Translations under genes and position numbers: made by a program
In this document: positions 1-9,718 of the stretch, piece after piece
Layout of the letters: every line of letters begins with the position of its first letter
Numbering within the stretch: the first letter of the stretch is position 1
The notes under the pieces: model-generated
What the model was told of the DNA's origin: nothing
Database searches by the model: none
What the model saw: only the letters and a program-made list of their open reading frames with translations
NCBI GenBank assembly: GCA_017305665.1
Contig: JAFKKH010000027.1
Span: 34,527 to 98,526, forward strand
Direction: 5' to 3'
DNA: 64,000 bases
DNA from: Hyphomicrobiales bacterium
GTDB taxonomy: Bacteria > Pseudomonadota > Alphaproteobacteria > Rhizobiales > Xanthobacteraceae

Positions 1-922
1 GTCCCTTGGCGCGGGCTTCGAGCGCGAGCCTTGCGTGAGCGGCGGCGACGTCGTGGGCCTCGCCTTCGAGGTCGGCGCCGAGATCGCGCACCTCGTAGCC
101 GGCCTCGCGCGCGACCTTCACGGCGGCGTCGAGCGATTGTTTCGGGCGCGCGATGATCTCGAAGCGGGCCCGCGCGAAGGCGGCGTCGCCCGGCTTGCAA
201 CTCTCATTGGCCGGATCATTCAGTGCGTGGGCAACCGCGTCGTCCAATGTGAGATTGTACCTTGCGACCAGCGCGCGCGCATCCGCCAGCGTGGTCGGGT
301 CAGGTACGGTGGGGCCGGACGCGATCGCGGACGGTTCGTCGCGTGGTACGTCGGAGATCGCCAGTGTCACAATCTCGGCGCGCTGTCCGGCCCGCGCCAG
401 CCGCCCGCCCTTGATCCGCGACAGGTGCTTGCGCACGGTGTTGACCTCGCCGATCGGCGCGCCGGAGCGCAGCAGCGCACGGTTGACCTGCTGCTTCTGC
501 GCAAAACTGATCCCGTCAACCGGCGCGATCCAGTTGGCTGAGCCGCCGCCCGACAACAGCACCAGCAGCAGATCGTCGGCGGTGGCGGTGCCGGCCAGTT
601 TCAGGCTGGCGTCGGCGCCGCGCAGGCCAGCTTCATCAGGAACGGGATGACCGGCCTCGACCACCTCGATGCGACGCGTCGGCACGCCGTGACCGTGACG
701 CGTGGTGGCAACGCCCACCAGTCTCGCGGGATCGAGGCTCAGCGCATCGAGATAGTGCCGCTCCGCGGCGGCGGCCATGGCGGCCGCGCTTTTTCCGGCG
801 GCGAGACAGATCACGCGACCTTTTGGCACCGGCGGCAGGTGCGCGCCGAGGATGCTGTCGGGATGCGCGGCGGCGACGGCCGTATCGAAGATGGTGCGCA
901 GCAGCTTGCGGTGATCGGGCAT
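1..922 (-). CDS. glycerate 2-kinase (DUF4147/MOFRL family), C-terminus cut by window edge
   Basis: The leftward frame starts at ATG 920-922 (MPDHRKLLRTIF) and stays open to the window edge for 307 codons. It reads as the N-terminal DUF4147 domain of GckA/TtuD-type glycerate kinase. Visible signatures are the glycine-rich AAGKSAAAMA near residue 42, LLSGGGSANW near 122, and EVNTVRKHLSRIKGGRLA near 160, all typical of the family. These enzymes phosphorylate glycerate to 2-phosphoglycerate in the cytoplasm, in glyoxylate, tartrate or serine-cycle metabolism. The C-terminal MOFRL domain must lie outside the window. Several rightward open frames over the same bases are antisense shadows. The downstream partners cannot be seen. 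The family call is firm; the metabolic role is inferred. Confidence 0.88.
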   Translation of the reverse strand, partial: MPDHRKLLRTIFDTAVAAAHPDSILGAHLPPVPKGRVICLAAGKSAAAMAAAAERHYLDALSLDPARLVGVATTRHGHGVPTRRIEVVEAGHPVPDEAGLRGADASLKLAGTATADDLLLVLLSGGGSANWIAPVDGISFAQKQQVNRALLRSGAPIGEVNTVRKHLSRIKGGRLARAGQRAEIVTLAISDVPRDEPSAIASGPTVPDPTTLADARALVARYNLTLDDAVAHALNDPANESCKPGDAAFARARFEIIARPKQSLDAAVKVAREAGYEVRDLGADLEGEAHDVAAAHARLALEARAKG

Positions 923-980
923 CGGCGATGATCTTGTGAACCTGTGAAACGAAACGGCCGGTTATCGGTCAAATCGCGAC

Positions 981-1011
981 ATAAGAAAACCCCCGCGTTC
1001 TCACGCGGGGG
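981..1011 (-). terminator. rho-independent terminator of the binding-protein cluster
   Basis: A perfect 8-bp stem (990-997 with 1004-1011, CCCCCGCG/CGCGGGGG) encloses the loop TTCTCA. Read leftward it is followed by a T-rich run (GTTTTCTTAT). It lies about 50 bases beyond the stop of the last Liv-type binding protein and before the divergent-looking start of the glycerate kinase. Confidence 0.8.
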
Positions 1012-1059
1012 CTTGGGTTTAGGATCTCGCGTCCGGTACCGGACGCCAGGCGGTCGCGG

Positions 1060-2289
1060 CTAGCCGCTGACGTCGGCGCTGATCACGTCGCCGAACAGCT
1101 CCCACTTTTCGCCCTTGAACTTCATCAGCTTGAGCGACGAAATGGGTGCGAAGTCGGTTGCGCTGGTGTTGATCTTGATACCTGGCAGCAGCGTTCCGAT
1201 TTCGTAGTCCTTCAGGCTTGCGGCCTGCTTCATGACGTTGGCGCGGGTGAGATTGTCGCCGCACTGGGTGAGAACTTTCACCAGTGTAGCGGCGACGCTG
1301 TAACCCACGACAGTGCCGCCATCGAGCACGTTGCCTTCGGGGAAGTCCTTCTTCATGAAGGCGTAGAAGGCCTCCATGCCGGGATCCTTGTTCCACTGCG
1401 GATCGGATGCATCCTTCAGGTACGCGGCGGAGATGATATTTTGCGAGTTCTCATAGCCCGCCGGCTTGATGACGCTGCCGACCGACGCTGACACGTTGTT
1501 CAGGAAATGCGTCGGCTTCCACTGAATTTCGGCGATCTTCTTGATCGCCTGCGCGGCGAACTTCGGTGTTGTGATATTCACGAACACGTCGGCGCCGCTC
1601 GCCTTCAGCTTGACGATGTGGTTGTCGATGGTGGGCTCGGAGGTTTCGTAGCTCTCCTGCGCCACGATCATGGTCTTGGCCTTGGCGCCGAGTCCGTCGA
1701 CAAGTCCCTTGAGATAGTCCTTGCCGTAGTCGTCGTTCTGGTAGAGCACGGCGATCTTGGCGTTCGGCATGTTCTTCAGGATGTACTTCGCATAGATGCG
1801 GGTCTCGGCCTGATAGCTGGGCTGCCAGCCCATGGTCCAGGGGAAGTGCTTCGGATCGTTCCACTTGGTGGCGCCGGTCGCGACGAATAGTTGCGGCACC
1901 TTCTTGGCGTTCATGTATTTGTGGATTGCCGTGTTCGGCGGCGTGCCGAGCGAGTTGAAGATCAGAAGGACTTCGTCGCTCTCGACCAGTTTGCGGGCCT
2001 GCTCCACCGTCTTCGGCGGGCTGTAAGCGTCGTCATAGCTGATGAAATTGATCTTGCGTCCGTTGATGCCGCCCTTGTCGTTGATCATCTTGAAATAGGC
2101 GGCTTCGGTTTTGCCGATCACGCCATAGGCGGATGCGGGTCCGCTATAGGGCATGATGTTGCCGATCTTGATTTCAGTGTCGCTGGCGCCGGTGTCGTAT
2201 TTTTTTTGCGCAAGGGCGGCACCGCTGACCACCATGCTAAAGGCGGCAGCCAGCGAAAGGGTCGCGACTCGCGATCCGTTAAAAGGCAT
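1060..2289 (-). CDS. periplasmic branched-chain amino acid-type binding protein, third tandem copy
   Basis: This 409-residue protein of the Peripla_BP_6 (LivK/LivJ-like) family has a Sec signal peptide ending ...GAALA-QKK near residue 27. The mature protein opens with the family-typical IKIGNIMPYSGPASAYG. It would bind a carboxylate ligand in the periplasm for the LivHM-type permease encoded upstream at 5240-7137. The start at 2289 has a GGAGA ribosome site. It has exactly the same length as the 2478-3707 copy and is nearly identical over long stretches, including most of the segment around residues 60-130, so the two are a tandem duplication. The adjacent pim-type degradation operon suggests a fatty, dicarboxylic or aromatic acid ligand rather than an amino acid, but that is inference. 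Confidence 0.92.
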   Translation of the reverse strand: MPFNGSRVATLSLAAAFSMVVSGAALAQKKYDTGASDTEIKIGNIMPYSGPASAYGVIGKTEAAYFKMINDKGGINGRKINFISYDDAYSPPKTVEQARKLVESDEVLLIFNSLGTPPNTAIHKYMNAKKVPQLFVATGATKWNDPKHFPWTMGWQPSYQAETRIYAKYILKNMPNAKIAVLYQNDDYGKDYLKGLVDGLGAKAKTMIVAQESYETSEPTIDNHIVKLKASGADVFVNITTPKFAAQAIKKIAEIQWKPTHFLNNVSASVGSVIKPAGYENSQNIISAAYLKDASDPQWNKDPGMEAFYAFMKKDFPEGNVLDGGTVVGYSVAATLVKVLTQCGDNLTRANVMKQAASLKDYEIGTLLPGIKINTSATDFAPISSLKLMKFKGEKWELFGDVISADVSG

Positions 2290-2394
2290 TTCTGATCTCC
2301 CTGATTGATTATGATCGATTGTGCGTTTTTTATTGGAAGGCTTTGCCTTCGGGGGGCGATTGAATACCTTTTCGGGAAAACCGGCAAACTAAAT

Positions 2395-2420
2395 ACCCCT
2401 GCGACAAAAGTCGCAGGGGT
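2395..2420 (-). terminator. hairpin terminator between binding-protein copies 2 and 3
   Basis: A perfect 11-bp stem (2395-2405 with 2410-2420) closes on the tetraloop AAAA. Read leftward it is followed by ATTTAGTTTG, a weak T tract. It sits 58 bases beyond the stop of the 2478-3707 gene and 105 bases before the next start. It would end or attenuate transcription and protect the 3' end of the upstream message. Confidence 0.7.
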
Positions 2421-2477
2421 CCGATCGTTCTGAGCCATTTCGCAGTGCGGATCAAAACAAAGTCCGCCGGGCGGAAA

Positions 2478-3707
2478 TCAGCCGCCGACGTCGCCGCTGA
2501 TGATGTCGCCGAAGCGATGCCAGGTATTGCCCTCGAATTTCTCGAGTTGGAGCTGCGCCAACGGCGCAAAGTCGGTGGCACTGGTGTTGATGGTCACGCC
2601 GGGGAGCAGGCCACCAAAAGACAGGTTCTTCATGCTGGCGGCCTGCTTCATCACGTTGGCGCGCGTCAGGTTGTCACCGCATGCTTTCAGCACGTGGACC
2701 ATCGTCTGCGCCACGGTGTAGCCGTACATCACCGACGCGTCCGCCCGGTTGGCTTCCGGATAGTACTTGTCGAGAAAGGCATTCCAGCCCTTCATCCCGG
2801 CATCGTCCTTCCATTGCGGATCGGTCGGATCCTTGAGATAGGCGGATGAGATGATGCCTTGAGCATTTTCATAGCCCGCCGGCTTGATGACACTGCCGAT
2901 CGATGCCGACACGTTGTTCAGGAAATGCGTCGGCTTCCAGCCGATCTCGGCAATCTTCTTGATCGCCTGTGCAGCGAACTTTGGTGTCGAGATGTTGATG
3001 AACACGTCGGCGCCGCTCGCCTTCAGCTTGACGATATGGCTGTCGACGGTCGGTTCGGAGGTCTCGTAACTTTCCTCGGCGACGATCATGGTCTTGGCTT
3101 TGGAGCCGAGCCCATCGAGCAATCCTTGCAAGTAATCCTTCCCGTAATCGTCGTTCTGATACATCACGGCGATCTTGGCGTTCGGCATGTTCTTCAGGAT
3201 GTATTTCGCGTAGATGCGCGTCTCGCTTTGGTAATTGGGCTGCCAGCCCATGGTCCACGGAAAGTGCTTCGGGTCGTTCCATTTCGTCGCGCCGGTGGCG
3301 ACGAACAGTTGCGGCACTTTCTTGGAGTTCATGTATTTGTGGATCGCCGAATTGGGCGGCGTGCCGAGCGAGTTGAAGATCAGAAGGACTTCATCGCTCT
3401 CCACCAGTTTGCGGGCCTGCTCCACCGTCTTCGGCGGGCTGTAGGCGTCGTCATAGCTGATGAAATTGATCTTGCGGCCGTTGATGCCGCCTTCTGCATT
3501 GATCTTGTTGAAGTAGGCGGCCTCGGTCTTGCCGATCACGCCGTAGGCGGACGCCGGTCCGCTGTAGGGCATGATGTTGCCGATCTTGATCTCGGTATCG
3601 GTTGCGCCGGGGTCGTATTTCTTTTGAGCGAGGGCGCCGCTGGTCGTCGCGGCGAACACGATAAAGGCAGCCGACAGGGTTGCCAGCCGCATCTGCAATA
3701 CGGGCAT
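2478..3707 (-). CDS. periplasmic branched-chain amino acid-type binding protein, second tandem copy
   Basis: This is a 409-residue Liv-type substrate-binding protein. I chose ATG 3705-3707 (MPVLQMRLATLSAAF) because GGGAGA lies 8 bases upstream and a normal Sec signal then ends ...SGALA-QKK. A longer in-frame start would add 27 residues without signal-peptide character. The mature sequence parallels the copies on either side: IKIGNIMPYSGPASAYG, then KTVEQARKLVESDEVLLIFN, then NDDYGKDYLQGL. The closest relative is the 1060-2289 gene. It differs most in the last third (MYGYTVAQTMVHVLKACGD), part of the second lobe, where ligand preference may have diverged. It presumably delivers ligand to the same LivHMGF complex. 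Confidence 0.92.
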   Translation of the reverse strand: MPVLQMRLATLSAAFIVFAATTSGALAQKKYDPGATDTEIKIGNIMPYSGPASAYGVIGKTEAAYFNKINAEGGINGRKINFISYDDAYSPPKTVEQARKLVESDEVLLIFNSLGTPPNSAIHKYMNSKKVPQLFVATGATKWNDPKHFPWTMGWQPNYQSETRIYAKYILKNMPNAKIAVMYQNDDYGKDYLQGLLDGLGSKAKTMIVAEESYETSEPTVDSHIVKLKASGADVFINISTPKFAAQAIKKIAEIGWKPTHFLNNVSASIGSVIKPAGYENAQGIISSAYLKDPTDPQWKDDAGMKGWNAFLDKYYPEANRADASVMYGYTVAQTMVHVLKACGDNLTRANVMKQAASMKNLSFGGLLPGVTINTSATDFAPLAQLQLEKFEGNTWHRFGDIISGDVGG

Positions 3708-3921
3708 TTTTGTCTCCCTGATTTCGTTGCGAATGTGTCGTGTTTTTGATTGGAGGCACCTTGGCCTCGGCGCCGAGTGAATACCCATTGCAGGACCGCA
3801 GCAAGGAAAAGTCCCCGGCGGCCGCGAGGGCCGGCTTATTATTTAGTTGGACCGTCCGGGGAATGATCGGGCGCGCATGGGGTTCGCGACCGGCCGTACG
3901 GGTGCGCGCATCGCACCGCGG

Positions 3922-3956
3922 AAAAAGCAAAACCCCCCGCGGCGAACCGCGAGGGG
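3922..3956 (-). terminator. rho-independent terminator between binding-protein copies 1 and 2
   Basis: The stem pairs 3933-3942 with 3947-3956 (9 of 10 pairs, loop CGAA). Read leftward it is followed by TTTTGCTTTTT, a strong T tract. It sits 41 bases beyond the stop of the first binding protein. The remaining roughly 215 bases before the next gene hold no gene that I recognise. Confidence 0.8.
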
Positions 3957-3997
3957 CTGGGGTTGCGATCCCGGTCGGTGCCGGGCGGCGAACAGCG

Positions 3998-5230
3998 TCA
4001 GTTGGTGACGTCGCCGCTGATGATGTCGCCGAACAGATCCCACTTCTCGCCCTTGAAGCGCATCATCTGCAGTTGCGCGATCGGAGCGAAGTCAGTGGCC
4101 GACGTGTTGATCTTGACGCCGGGCAGCAGGGTGTCGGTCTCGAAGTCCTTCAGGCTTGCGGCCTGCTTCATGACGTTCGCCCGCGTGAGGTTGTCGCCGC
4201 ACATCTGGAGTACCTTCACCAGAGTCTGCGCGGCACCGTACCCGTAGACGATGCTGCCATCGGTCTTGTTGGCGCCGGGCATGTACTTGTCGAGGAACGC
4301 GACCCACTTCTTCATGCCGGGATCGTTGTCCCACTGCGGATCCGCGCCGTCCTTGGCATAGGCCGCCGACAGAACGCCCTGCGCGTTATCGAACCCGGCA
4401 GGCTTCATCACGCCGCCGACCGAGGCGCTGACGTTGGTCATGATCTGCAGCGGCTTCCACTCGATCTCCGCCGTCTTCTTGACGGTCTGGGCACCGAATT
4501 TCGGCGTCGCATAGATCATCAGAACGTCGGCGCCGGTCGCCTTCAGCTTGACGATGTGGCTGTCGATGGTCGGCTCGGAGACCTCGTAGCTCTCCTGAGC
4601 GATCACCATGGTCTTGGCCTTGTCGCCGAGGCCGTCCATGGTGCCCTTCAGGTAGTCCTTACCGAAGTCGTCGTTCTGGTAGAGGATCGCGATCTTGGCG
4701 TTCGGCTTTTCCTTCAGCAGATACTTTGCATAAATCCGCGCCTCGCTCTGGTAGCTCGGCTGCCAGCCCATGGTCCATGGGAAGTGCTTCGGATCGTTCC
4801 ACTTGGTGGCGCCGGTCGCGACGAACAGTTGCGGGATCTTCTTCGCATTCAGGTACTTCTGGATCGCGGTGTTGGATGGCGTTCCCAGCGGATTGAAGAC
4901 GATCAGGACCTCGTCGCTCTCGACCAGCTTGCGCACCTGCTCGACCGCCTTGGGCGGGCTGTAGGCGTCGTCATAGGTCATGAAGTTGATCTTGCGGCCG
5001 TTGATGCCGCCCTGATCGTTGATCATCTTGAAATAGGCAGCCTCGGTCTTGCCGATGATGCCGTAGGCGGACGCCGGGCCGCTGTACGGCATGGTGTTGC
5101 CGATCTTGATCTCGGTGTCGGTGGCGCCGGTATCGTACTTCTTTTGGGCGAGGGCACTGCTGCTCATGGCAGCGAACGTGATGACCGCTGTCGAGAACGC
5201 AGCGATTCTTAGTTTTTGCATTCCACGCAT
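3998..5230 (-). CDS. periplasmic branched-chain amino acid-type binding protein, first copy after the permeases
   Basis: This 410-residue Peripla_BP_6 protein has a Sec signal ending ...SSALA-QKK near residue 29, then IKIGNTMPYSGPASAYG. It follows the LivM-type permease by 9 bases, so it is the copy most tightly joined to the transporter operon. ATG 5228-5230 has GGAG 12 bases upstream; an internal ATG three codons later is an alternative. It is the most divergent of the three copies (LLKEKPNAKIAILYQ, LMIYATPKFGAQTVKK), so the downstream pair is the younger duplication. In Rhodopseudomonas palustris a Liv-type transporter with several binding proteins adjoins the pim genes; the matching layout suggests acid uptake here. 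Confidence 0.92.
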   Translation of the reverse strand: MRGMQKLRIAAFSTAVITFAAMSSSALAQKKYDTGATDTEIKIGNTMPYSGPASAYGIIGKTEAAYFKMINDQGGINGRKINFMTYDDAYSPPKAVEQVRKLVESDEVLIVFNPLGTPSNTAIQKYLNAKKIPQLFVATGATKWNDPKHFPWTMGWQPSYQSEARIYAKYLLKEKPNAKIAILYQNDDFGKDYLKGTMDGLGDKAKTMVIAQESYEVSEPTIDSHIVKLKATGADVLMIYATPKFGAQTVKKTAEIEWKPLQIMTNVSASVGGVMKPAGFDNAQGVLSAAYAKDGADPQWDNDPGMKKWVAFLDKYMPGANKTDGSIVYGYGAAQTLVKVLQMCGDNLTRANVMKQAASLKDFETDTLLPGVKINTSATDFAPIAQLQMMRFKGEKWDLFGDIISGDVTN

Positions 5231-5239
5231 TTTCGTTTC

Positions 5240-6256
5240 TTAGCTCCTTTTGAGTTTCCCTATCCAATGCTGGCACACCAGCGCGACTTGCCTTGCGCCG
5301 TGCGGCACAAGGAAGATCACCACGAACAGGAGCACGCCGAACACCGCGCCGGAGAGTCCCTTCGAAATGCTTTCTGCGATATTGGGGACGAAGACGATGA
5401 AGGCCGCGCCGACGATCGATCCGGGCAGCCAGCCCACGCCGCCGACCACCATGCCGAGGAACAGCGCGATCGCGAGCTGGATGGTGTAGCTGTCGGGCGC
5501 GACGAACTGCACCACGATGGCGCCCAATCCGCCGGCGACGCCGGTGATACCGGCGCTGACGCCGAACGCTAGGGTCTTGTAGAGCGCGACATTGATGCCC
5601 ATCGCGGACGCGGCGATTTCATTGTCGCGGATCGCCATCATGGCGCGCCCGGAGCGCGACCTCAGCAGGTTGATCGAGGCGATATAGATCGCGATCGCGA
5701 TCGCCAGCGTGAAGTAATACAGCCAGGTGTCCTGGGAGAGCGGCAGCCCGAATGGCGCGTCGGGCTTGGTGACGACGAGGCCCTGGACGCCGCCGGTCCA
5801 CTCTTCCAGTGCGCCGAGCTTGAGGAATTGCGGCATCGCGACGGCCAGTGCGAACGTCGCCAGCGCCAGATAGATGCCGCTGAGACGCAAGGCCGGCAGA
5901 CCGAACAGGAACCCGAATGCGAAGCAGATGATGCCGGAAATCGGCAGCGTCAGCGCATAGTTCATGCCGGCATGTTCCATCAGGACCGCCGAGATGTAGG
6001 CGCCGAGCGCATAGAAGGCGCTTTGGCCGAGCGAGAACTGCCCGCTGCCGCCGGTGAGAATATTGAGCGCCAGGACGGCGAGGCCATAGATCAGAACCGT
6101 CGTGAGCTGGAAGATGACGAAGTTCTTCACGAACAGCGGCATGACAAGCAGCAGCAGCAGCACGACGGCCGATGTCCCCGCACCGAGCGTCATGGCTCGC
6201 TTGGGCACGGCATCGATGGCGGGAGCGTCGGTGACGGTTTCCTGGATTGCGCTCAT
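5240..6256 (-). CDS. livM: Liv-type ABC transporter permease (LivM family)
   Basis: This 338-residue integral membrane protein of the BPD_transp_2 family has multiple hydrophobic helices. It carries the motifs GGSGQFSLGQSAFYALGAY near residue 69 and the cytoplasmic loop NLLRSRSGRAMMAIRDNEIAASAMGIN near 200, which contacts the ATPases. With the partner at 6259-7137 it forms the inner-membrane channel. It starts 2 bases after the LivH stop, so the two are translationally close. The symbol gives the family only. Beside a pim operon the natural cargo is probably an organic acid. Confidence 0.93.
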   Translation of the reverse strand: MSAIQETVTDAPAIDAVPKRAMTLGAGTSAVVLLLLLVMPLFVKNFVIFQLTTVLIYGLAVLALNILTGGSGQFSLGQSAFYALGAYISAVLMEHAGMNYALTLPISGIICFAFGFLFGLPALRLSGIYLALATFALAVAMPQFLKLGALEEWTGGVQGLVVTKPDAPFGLPLSQDTWLYYFTLAIAIAIYIASINLLRSRSGRAMMAIRDNEIAASAMGINVALYKTLAFGVSAGITGVAGGLGAIVVQFVAPDSYTIQLAIALFLGMVVGGVGWLPGSIVGAAFIVFVPNIAESISKGLSGAVFGVLLFVVIFLVPHGARQVALVCQHWIGKLKRS

Positions 6257-6258
6257 GA

Positions 6259-7137
6259 TCAGACTCGCTTGATGACGGTGTGGCCAAACAGGCCCGAGGG
6301 TTTCACGACCAGAACGATGACGATCAGCGCCAGCGCGATGGGCAGCTTGAGCTCATTGCCGGCGCCGGGAATGTAGGTCCCGACCAGGTTCTCGAAGATG
6401 CCGACAAGGAAACCGCCGACGACGGCGCCGAGTGGGCTGGAGAGGCCGCCGAGCACCGCCGCGGCGAAACCGTAGATCAGCACGCCGCCCATCATGTTCG
6501 GCTCGAGGAACACCACAGGCGCGATCAGCAGGCCGGCGATGGCACCGATCGCCGACGCCATGCCCCAGCCGAGCGCGATCATCCAGCTGGTGTTGATGCC
6601 GACCAGCCGCGCCGATTCAGGCAGTGTTGCCGCGGCCCGCATCGCAAGGCCGATGCGGGTGAAGCGGAAGAACAGGAACAGCAACACCAGCAGTCCGATG
6701 GTGACGCCGATCATGCCCGCCTGGTGGGTCGAGATCAGTTGGCTGCCGAGGAACGGCGCCGATCCGAACGGCGACGGGAACTGCTTGATGGTGAAGTCCC
6801 AGATCAACCCGGCCACGCTGTTGACGATGGCGAACAGGGCGATGAACCCCGCGACGTTGGTCAGGATCGGCGCCTTCGCCAGCGGCTTGAACAGCAGCCG
6901 TTCGATCGCGATGCCGCCGATGAACGACAGGATCAGCGTGAGCACGAAGGCGGCCCAGTAGGGCACGCCCCACTGCATCATCTGCCAGGCCATGAAGGTG
7001 GAGAACATCGCCATTTCGCCCTGGGCGAAGTTCAGGTGGTCGATCGCCTGGTAGATCATCACCACCGCGAGCGCCATGCAGGCATAGATCGCACCGGTGG
7101 CGATGCCGGCCAGGATTTGATTGGTCAGCAGTTCCAT
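6259..7137 (-). CDS. livH: Liv-type ABC transporter permease (LivH family)
   Basis: This 292-residue hydrophobic permease starts MELLTNQILAGIATGAIYACMALAVVMIY. It has LNFAQGEMAMFSTFMAW near residue 35, the usual LivH signature. The coupling loop RFTRIGLAMRAAATLPESARLVGIN is near residue 160. It lies between the LivF ATPase (10-base gap) and LivM (2-base gap) in the leftward operon. It would pair with LivM as the transmembrane heterodimer served by the three periplasmic binding proteins downstream. Confidence 0.93.
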   Translation of the reverse strand: MELLTNQILAGIATGAIYACMALAVVMIYQAIDHLNFAQGEMAMFSTFMAWQMMQWGVPYWAAFVLTLILSFIGGIAIERLLFKPLAKAPILTNVAGFIALFAIVNSVAGLIWDFTIKQFPSPFGSAPFLGSQLISTHQAGMIGVTIGLLVLLFLFFRFTRIGLAMRAAATLPESARLVGINTSWMIALGWGMASAIGAIAGLLIAPVVFLEPNMMGGVLIYGFAAAVLGGLSSPLGAVVGGFLVGIFENLVGTYIPGAGNELKLPIALALIVIVLVVKPSGLFGHTVIKRV

Positions 7138-7147
7138 GGCCGTCTCC

Positions 7148-7857
7148 TCAATAACCCAGATAGGACTTGCGGACGTCTTCGTTGTTCGAGATGTCCTTGG
7201 CGCTGCCCGACATCACGATCCGTCCGGTCTCGATCACGTAGGCGGTGTCGGCGAGTTCCAGCGCGAGCTGCGCGTTCTGCTCGACCACGAGGATGGTGAC
7301 CTTGTGCTCGCGGTTGATCTTGCCGAGGATCTTGAACAGGTCGCGAACGATCAGCGGAGCGAGGCCGAACGACGGCTCGTCGAGCAGCATCAGCCGCGGA
7401 CGCAGCATCAATGCGCGGGCGACCGCGAGCATCTGCTGTTCGCCGCCGGACAGCGTGCCGGCCTGCTGGGTATGGCGCTGCTTGAGGACGGGGAAGTGGT
7501 CGTACATCCGCTCGACGTCGTCGGCGATGCCCGCCCGGTCGGAGCGCGAGATCGCGCCGAGCTGCAGGTTCTCCTCCACCGTCATGGTGGTGAAGGTGCC
7601 GCGGCCCTGCGGCACGTGCGCGATGCCGAGGCGGACGATGTTTTCGGTCGACTTGCCGCTGAGCGGCTTACCTTCGAATTCGATGGTTCCGGTCGAGCGC
7701 ACCATGTTGCAGATCGCACGCAGCGTAGTGGTCTTGCCGGCGCCGTTGGCGCCGAGCAGCGTGGTCATGCTGCCTTCCTTGAGATGAAACTCGAGGCCGT
7801 GCAGCGCCTGCACCTGACCGTAATAGGCCCGAAGGTCCTTGATATCGAGCATCGCGG

Positions 7858-7861
<4 letters not shown>
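7148..7861 (-). CDS. livF: Liv-type ABC transporter ATPase (LivF family)
   Basis: This 237-residue ABC ATPase has Walker A GANGAGKTTT near residue 37, ABC signature LSGGEQQMLAVARAL near 137, and Walker B LMLLDEPSFGLAP near 157, followed by the switch region VTILVVEQNA. Its start ATG overlaps the LivG stop by four bases (ATGA), indicating translational coupling. With LivG it powers import through LivHM. The short form lacking the long LivG C-terminal extension identifies it as LivF. Confidence 0.94.
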
Positions 7862-8655
<794 letters not shown>

Positions 8656-8724
8656 CGGCGGCGGCCCGCCTGATGCGCGATATTCCGGCGACGGACGGAC
8701 GTCTCTCGACGCGGTCCGGAAATT

Positions 8725-9591
8725 TTACCTGATCCCCTCGGCCACACGCGCAACTCTCCCTCCTGCTCTCAACTTCTTGTTTTCTTGCTTTTGTGATTGC
8801 GGCGCTGCACCACCCAGTGCCGCCTCGATGTTCCTTACCATCGCTACAAGGCGAGGTCCAATGTCGGTGCGCAGACGATCTTCCGTGAAGCGGAAAGCAG
8901 GCGCGCCGCAGTTCAAGGCATAAGGACCGGTTCCGTCGCTCAGCTTCATTGCTACGCCGGCCGCGTGGATGTCGTCGTGCCATTCGCCGGCCGACATCGC
9001 GAAACCATATTTCGCCACCGTCTCGCCGGAGCGTTCGAGTCCGTCGCGCATCTTCGGCCAGCGGTGTCCGTAATGCTCGCGCATCTCACGCAGCAGTTCG
9101 GTGCGCTCCTCCGCCGACAACGCCCAGAAATAGGCGCGGCCCATCGCCGTGGTCGCAATCGGCACGCGCGAGCCGACATCGAGCTGCACACCGACAGTGA
9201 GTTCGCTGCGGCTCTGCCCGAAATAGATCATGCTGATCCGGTCACGTGCACCGATCGCACAGGCGCCGCCGGTCTGTCGCATCAATTCGTTGCGATAGGG
9301 CTCCGAGATATGGCGGATGCCCATGTTGGCGAGTGCGACATATCCGAGCGCCATCGCCGACGGCGCGAGCTGATACTTCTCGAATTTGGGAACCGGCGTC
9401 AGATAGCCGAGTTTGGTCAGCGTGTAGGTGAGCCGCGACACCGTCGGTTTCGGCAATTTGGTGCGTGCGGCGATTTCCTGATTGCCAAGCAGTCCATCAT
9501 TGGGATGAAATGCGCGCAACACATCGAGGCCGCGCGAGAGCGCGACGACAAAGCTGCGATCGGTCGCGGCTTTTCTGGCTGGACGTTTCAT
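8725..9591 (-). CDS. IclR-family transcriptional regulator
   Basis: This 288-residue regulator has an N-terminal winged helix, with ALSRGLDVLRAF near residue 17, then the recognition helix NQEIAARTKLPKPTVSRL near 37-54. A C-terminal IclR effector domain spans about 75-255 (TTAMGRAYFWALSAEER). A hydrophilic tail follows from about 263 (QSQKQENKKLR). It lies between the divergent transporter and beta-oxidation operons and probably is the first gene of the transporter unit. IclR proteins bind palindromes near their own promoters and respond to small organic acids or CoA esters. The candidate operator at 9669-9683 fits control of both directions. The effector is unknown. Confidence 0.9.
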   Translation of the reverse strand: MKRPARKAATDRSFVVALSRGLDVLRAFHPNDGLLGNQEIAARTKLPKPTVSRLTYTLTKLGYLTPVPKFEKYQLAPSAMALGYVALANMGIRHISEPYRNELMRQTGGACAIGARDRISMIYFGQSRSELTVGVQLDVGSRVPIATTAMGRAYFWALSAEERTELLREMREHYGHRWPKMRDGLERSGETVAKYGFAMSAGEWHDDIHAAGVAMKLSDGTGPYALNCGAPAFRFTEDRLRTDIGPRLVAMVRNIEAALGGAAPQSQKQENKKLRAGGRVARVAEGIR

Positions 9592-9668
9592 TCCCTGATG
9601 CGGTCGTTGTGTCGATGTGTTCTCGTTGACAAGGGACGTGCTTCAAAATAACCCTCCCTGTCAAGATG

Positions 9669-9683
9669 TGGAATTAAATTCCG
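9669..9683. promoter_or_regulatory. candidate IclR-family operator
   Basis: TGGAATTAAATTCCG contains the palindrome GGAATT-A-AATTCC and closely resembles the Escherichia coli IclR consensus TGGAAATNATTTCCA. It lies in the divergent gap, 78 bases upstream of the regulator start and 47 bases upstream of the hydratase/dehydrogenase start. A TTGACA hexamer at 9626-9631 on the + strand could be a -35 element, but its -10 partner is weak. Confidence 0.55.
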
Positions 9684-9706
9684 CTGTGCGAAATTAGTAG
9701 GATACG

Positions 9707-9718
9707 CTGAAATTTCAG
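9707..9718. promoter_or_regulatory. second perfect palindrome next to the pimF ribosome site
   Basis: CTGAAATTTCAG is a perfect 12-base palindrome, and its right edge overlaps the AGGGAGAG ribosome-binding region of the first beta-oxidation gene. Its TGAAATTTCA core resembles an IclR half-site pair, so it could be a second, weaker operator. The function is not shown by sequence alone. Confidence 0.3.

Noticed and set aside
35-931. Three overlapping rightward open frames at the left edge
   Set aside because: They are antisense to a continuous leftward frame with clear glycerate kinase motifs, and have no ribosome sites or recognisable domains.
1060-5230. Assembly duplication artefact as explanation for the repeated binding proteins
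   Set aside because: The three genes differ throughout, including signal peptides, gaps and terminators, so they are real paralogues rather than a repeated read.
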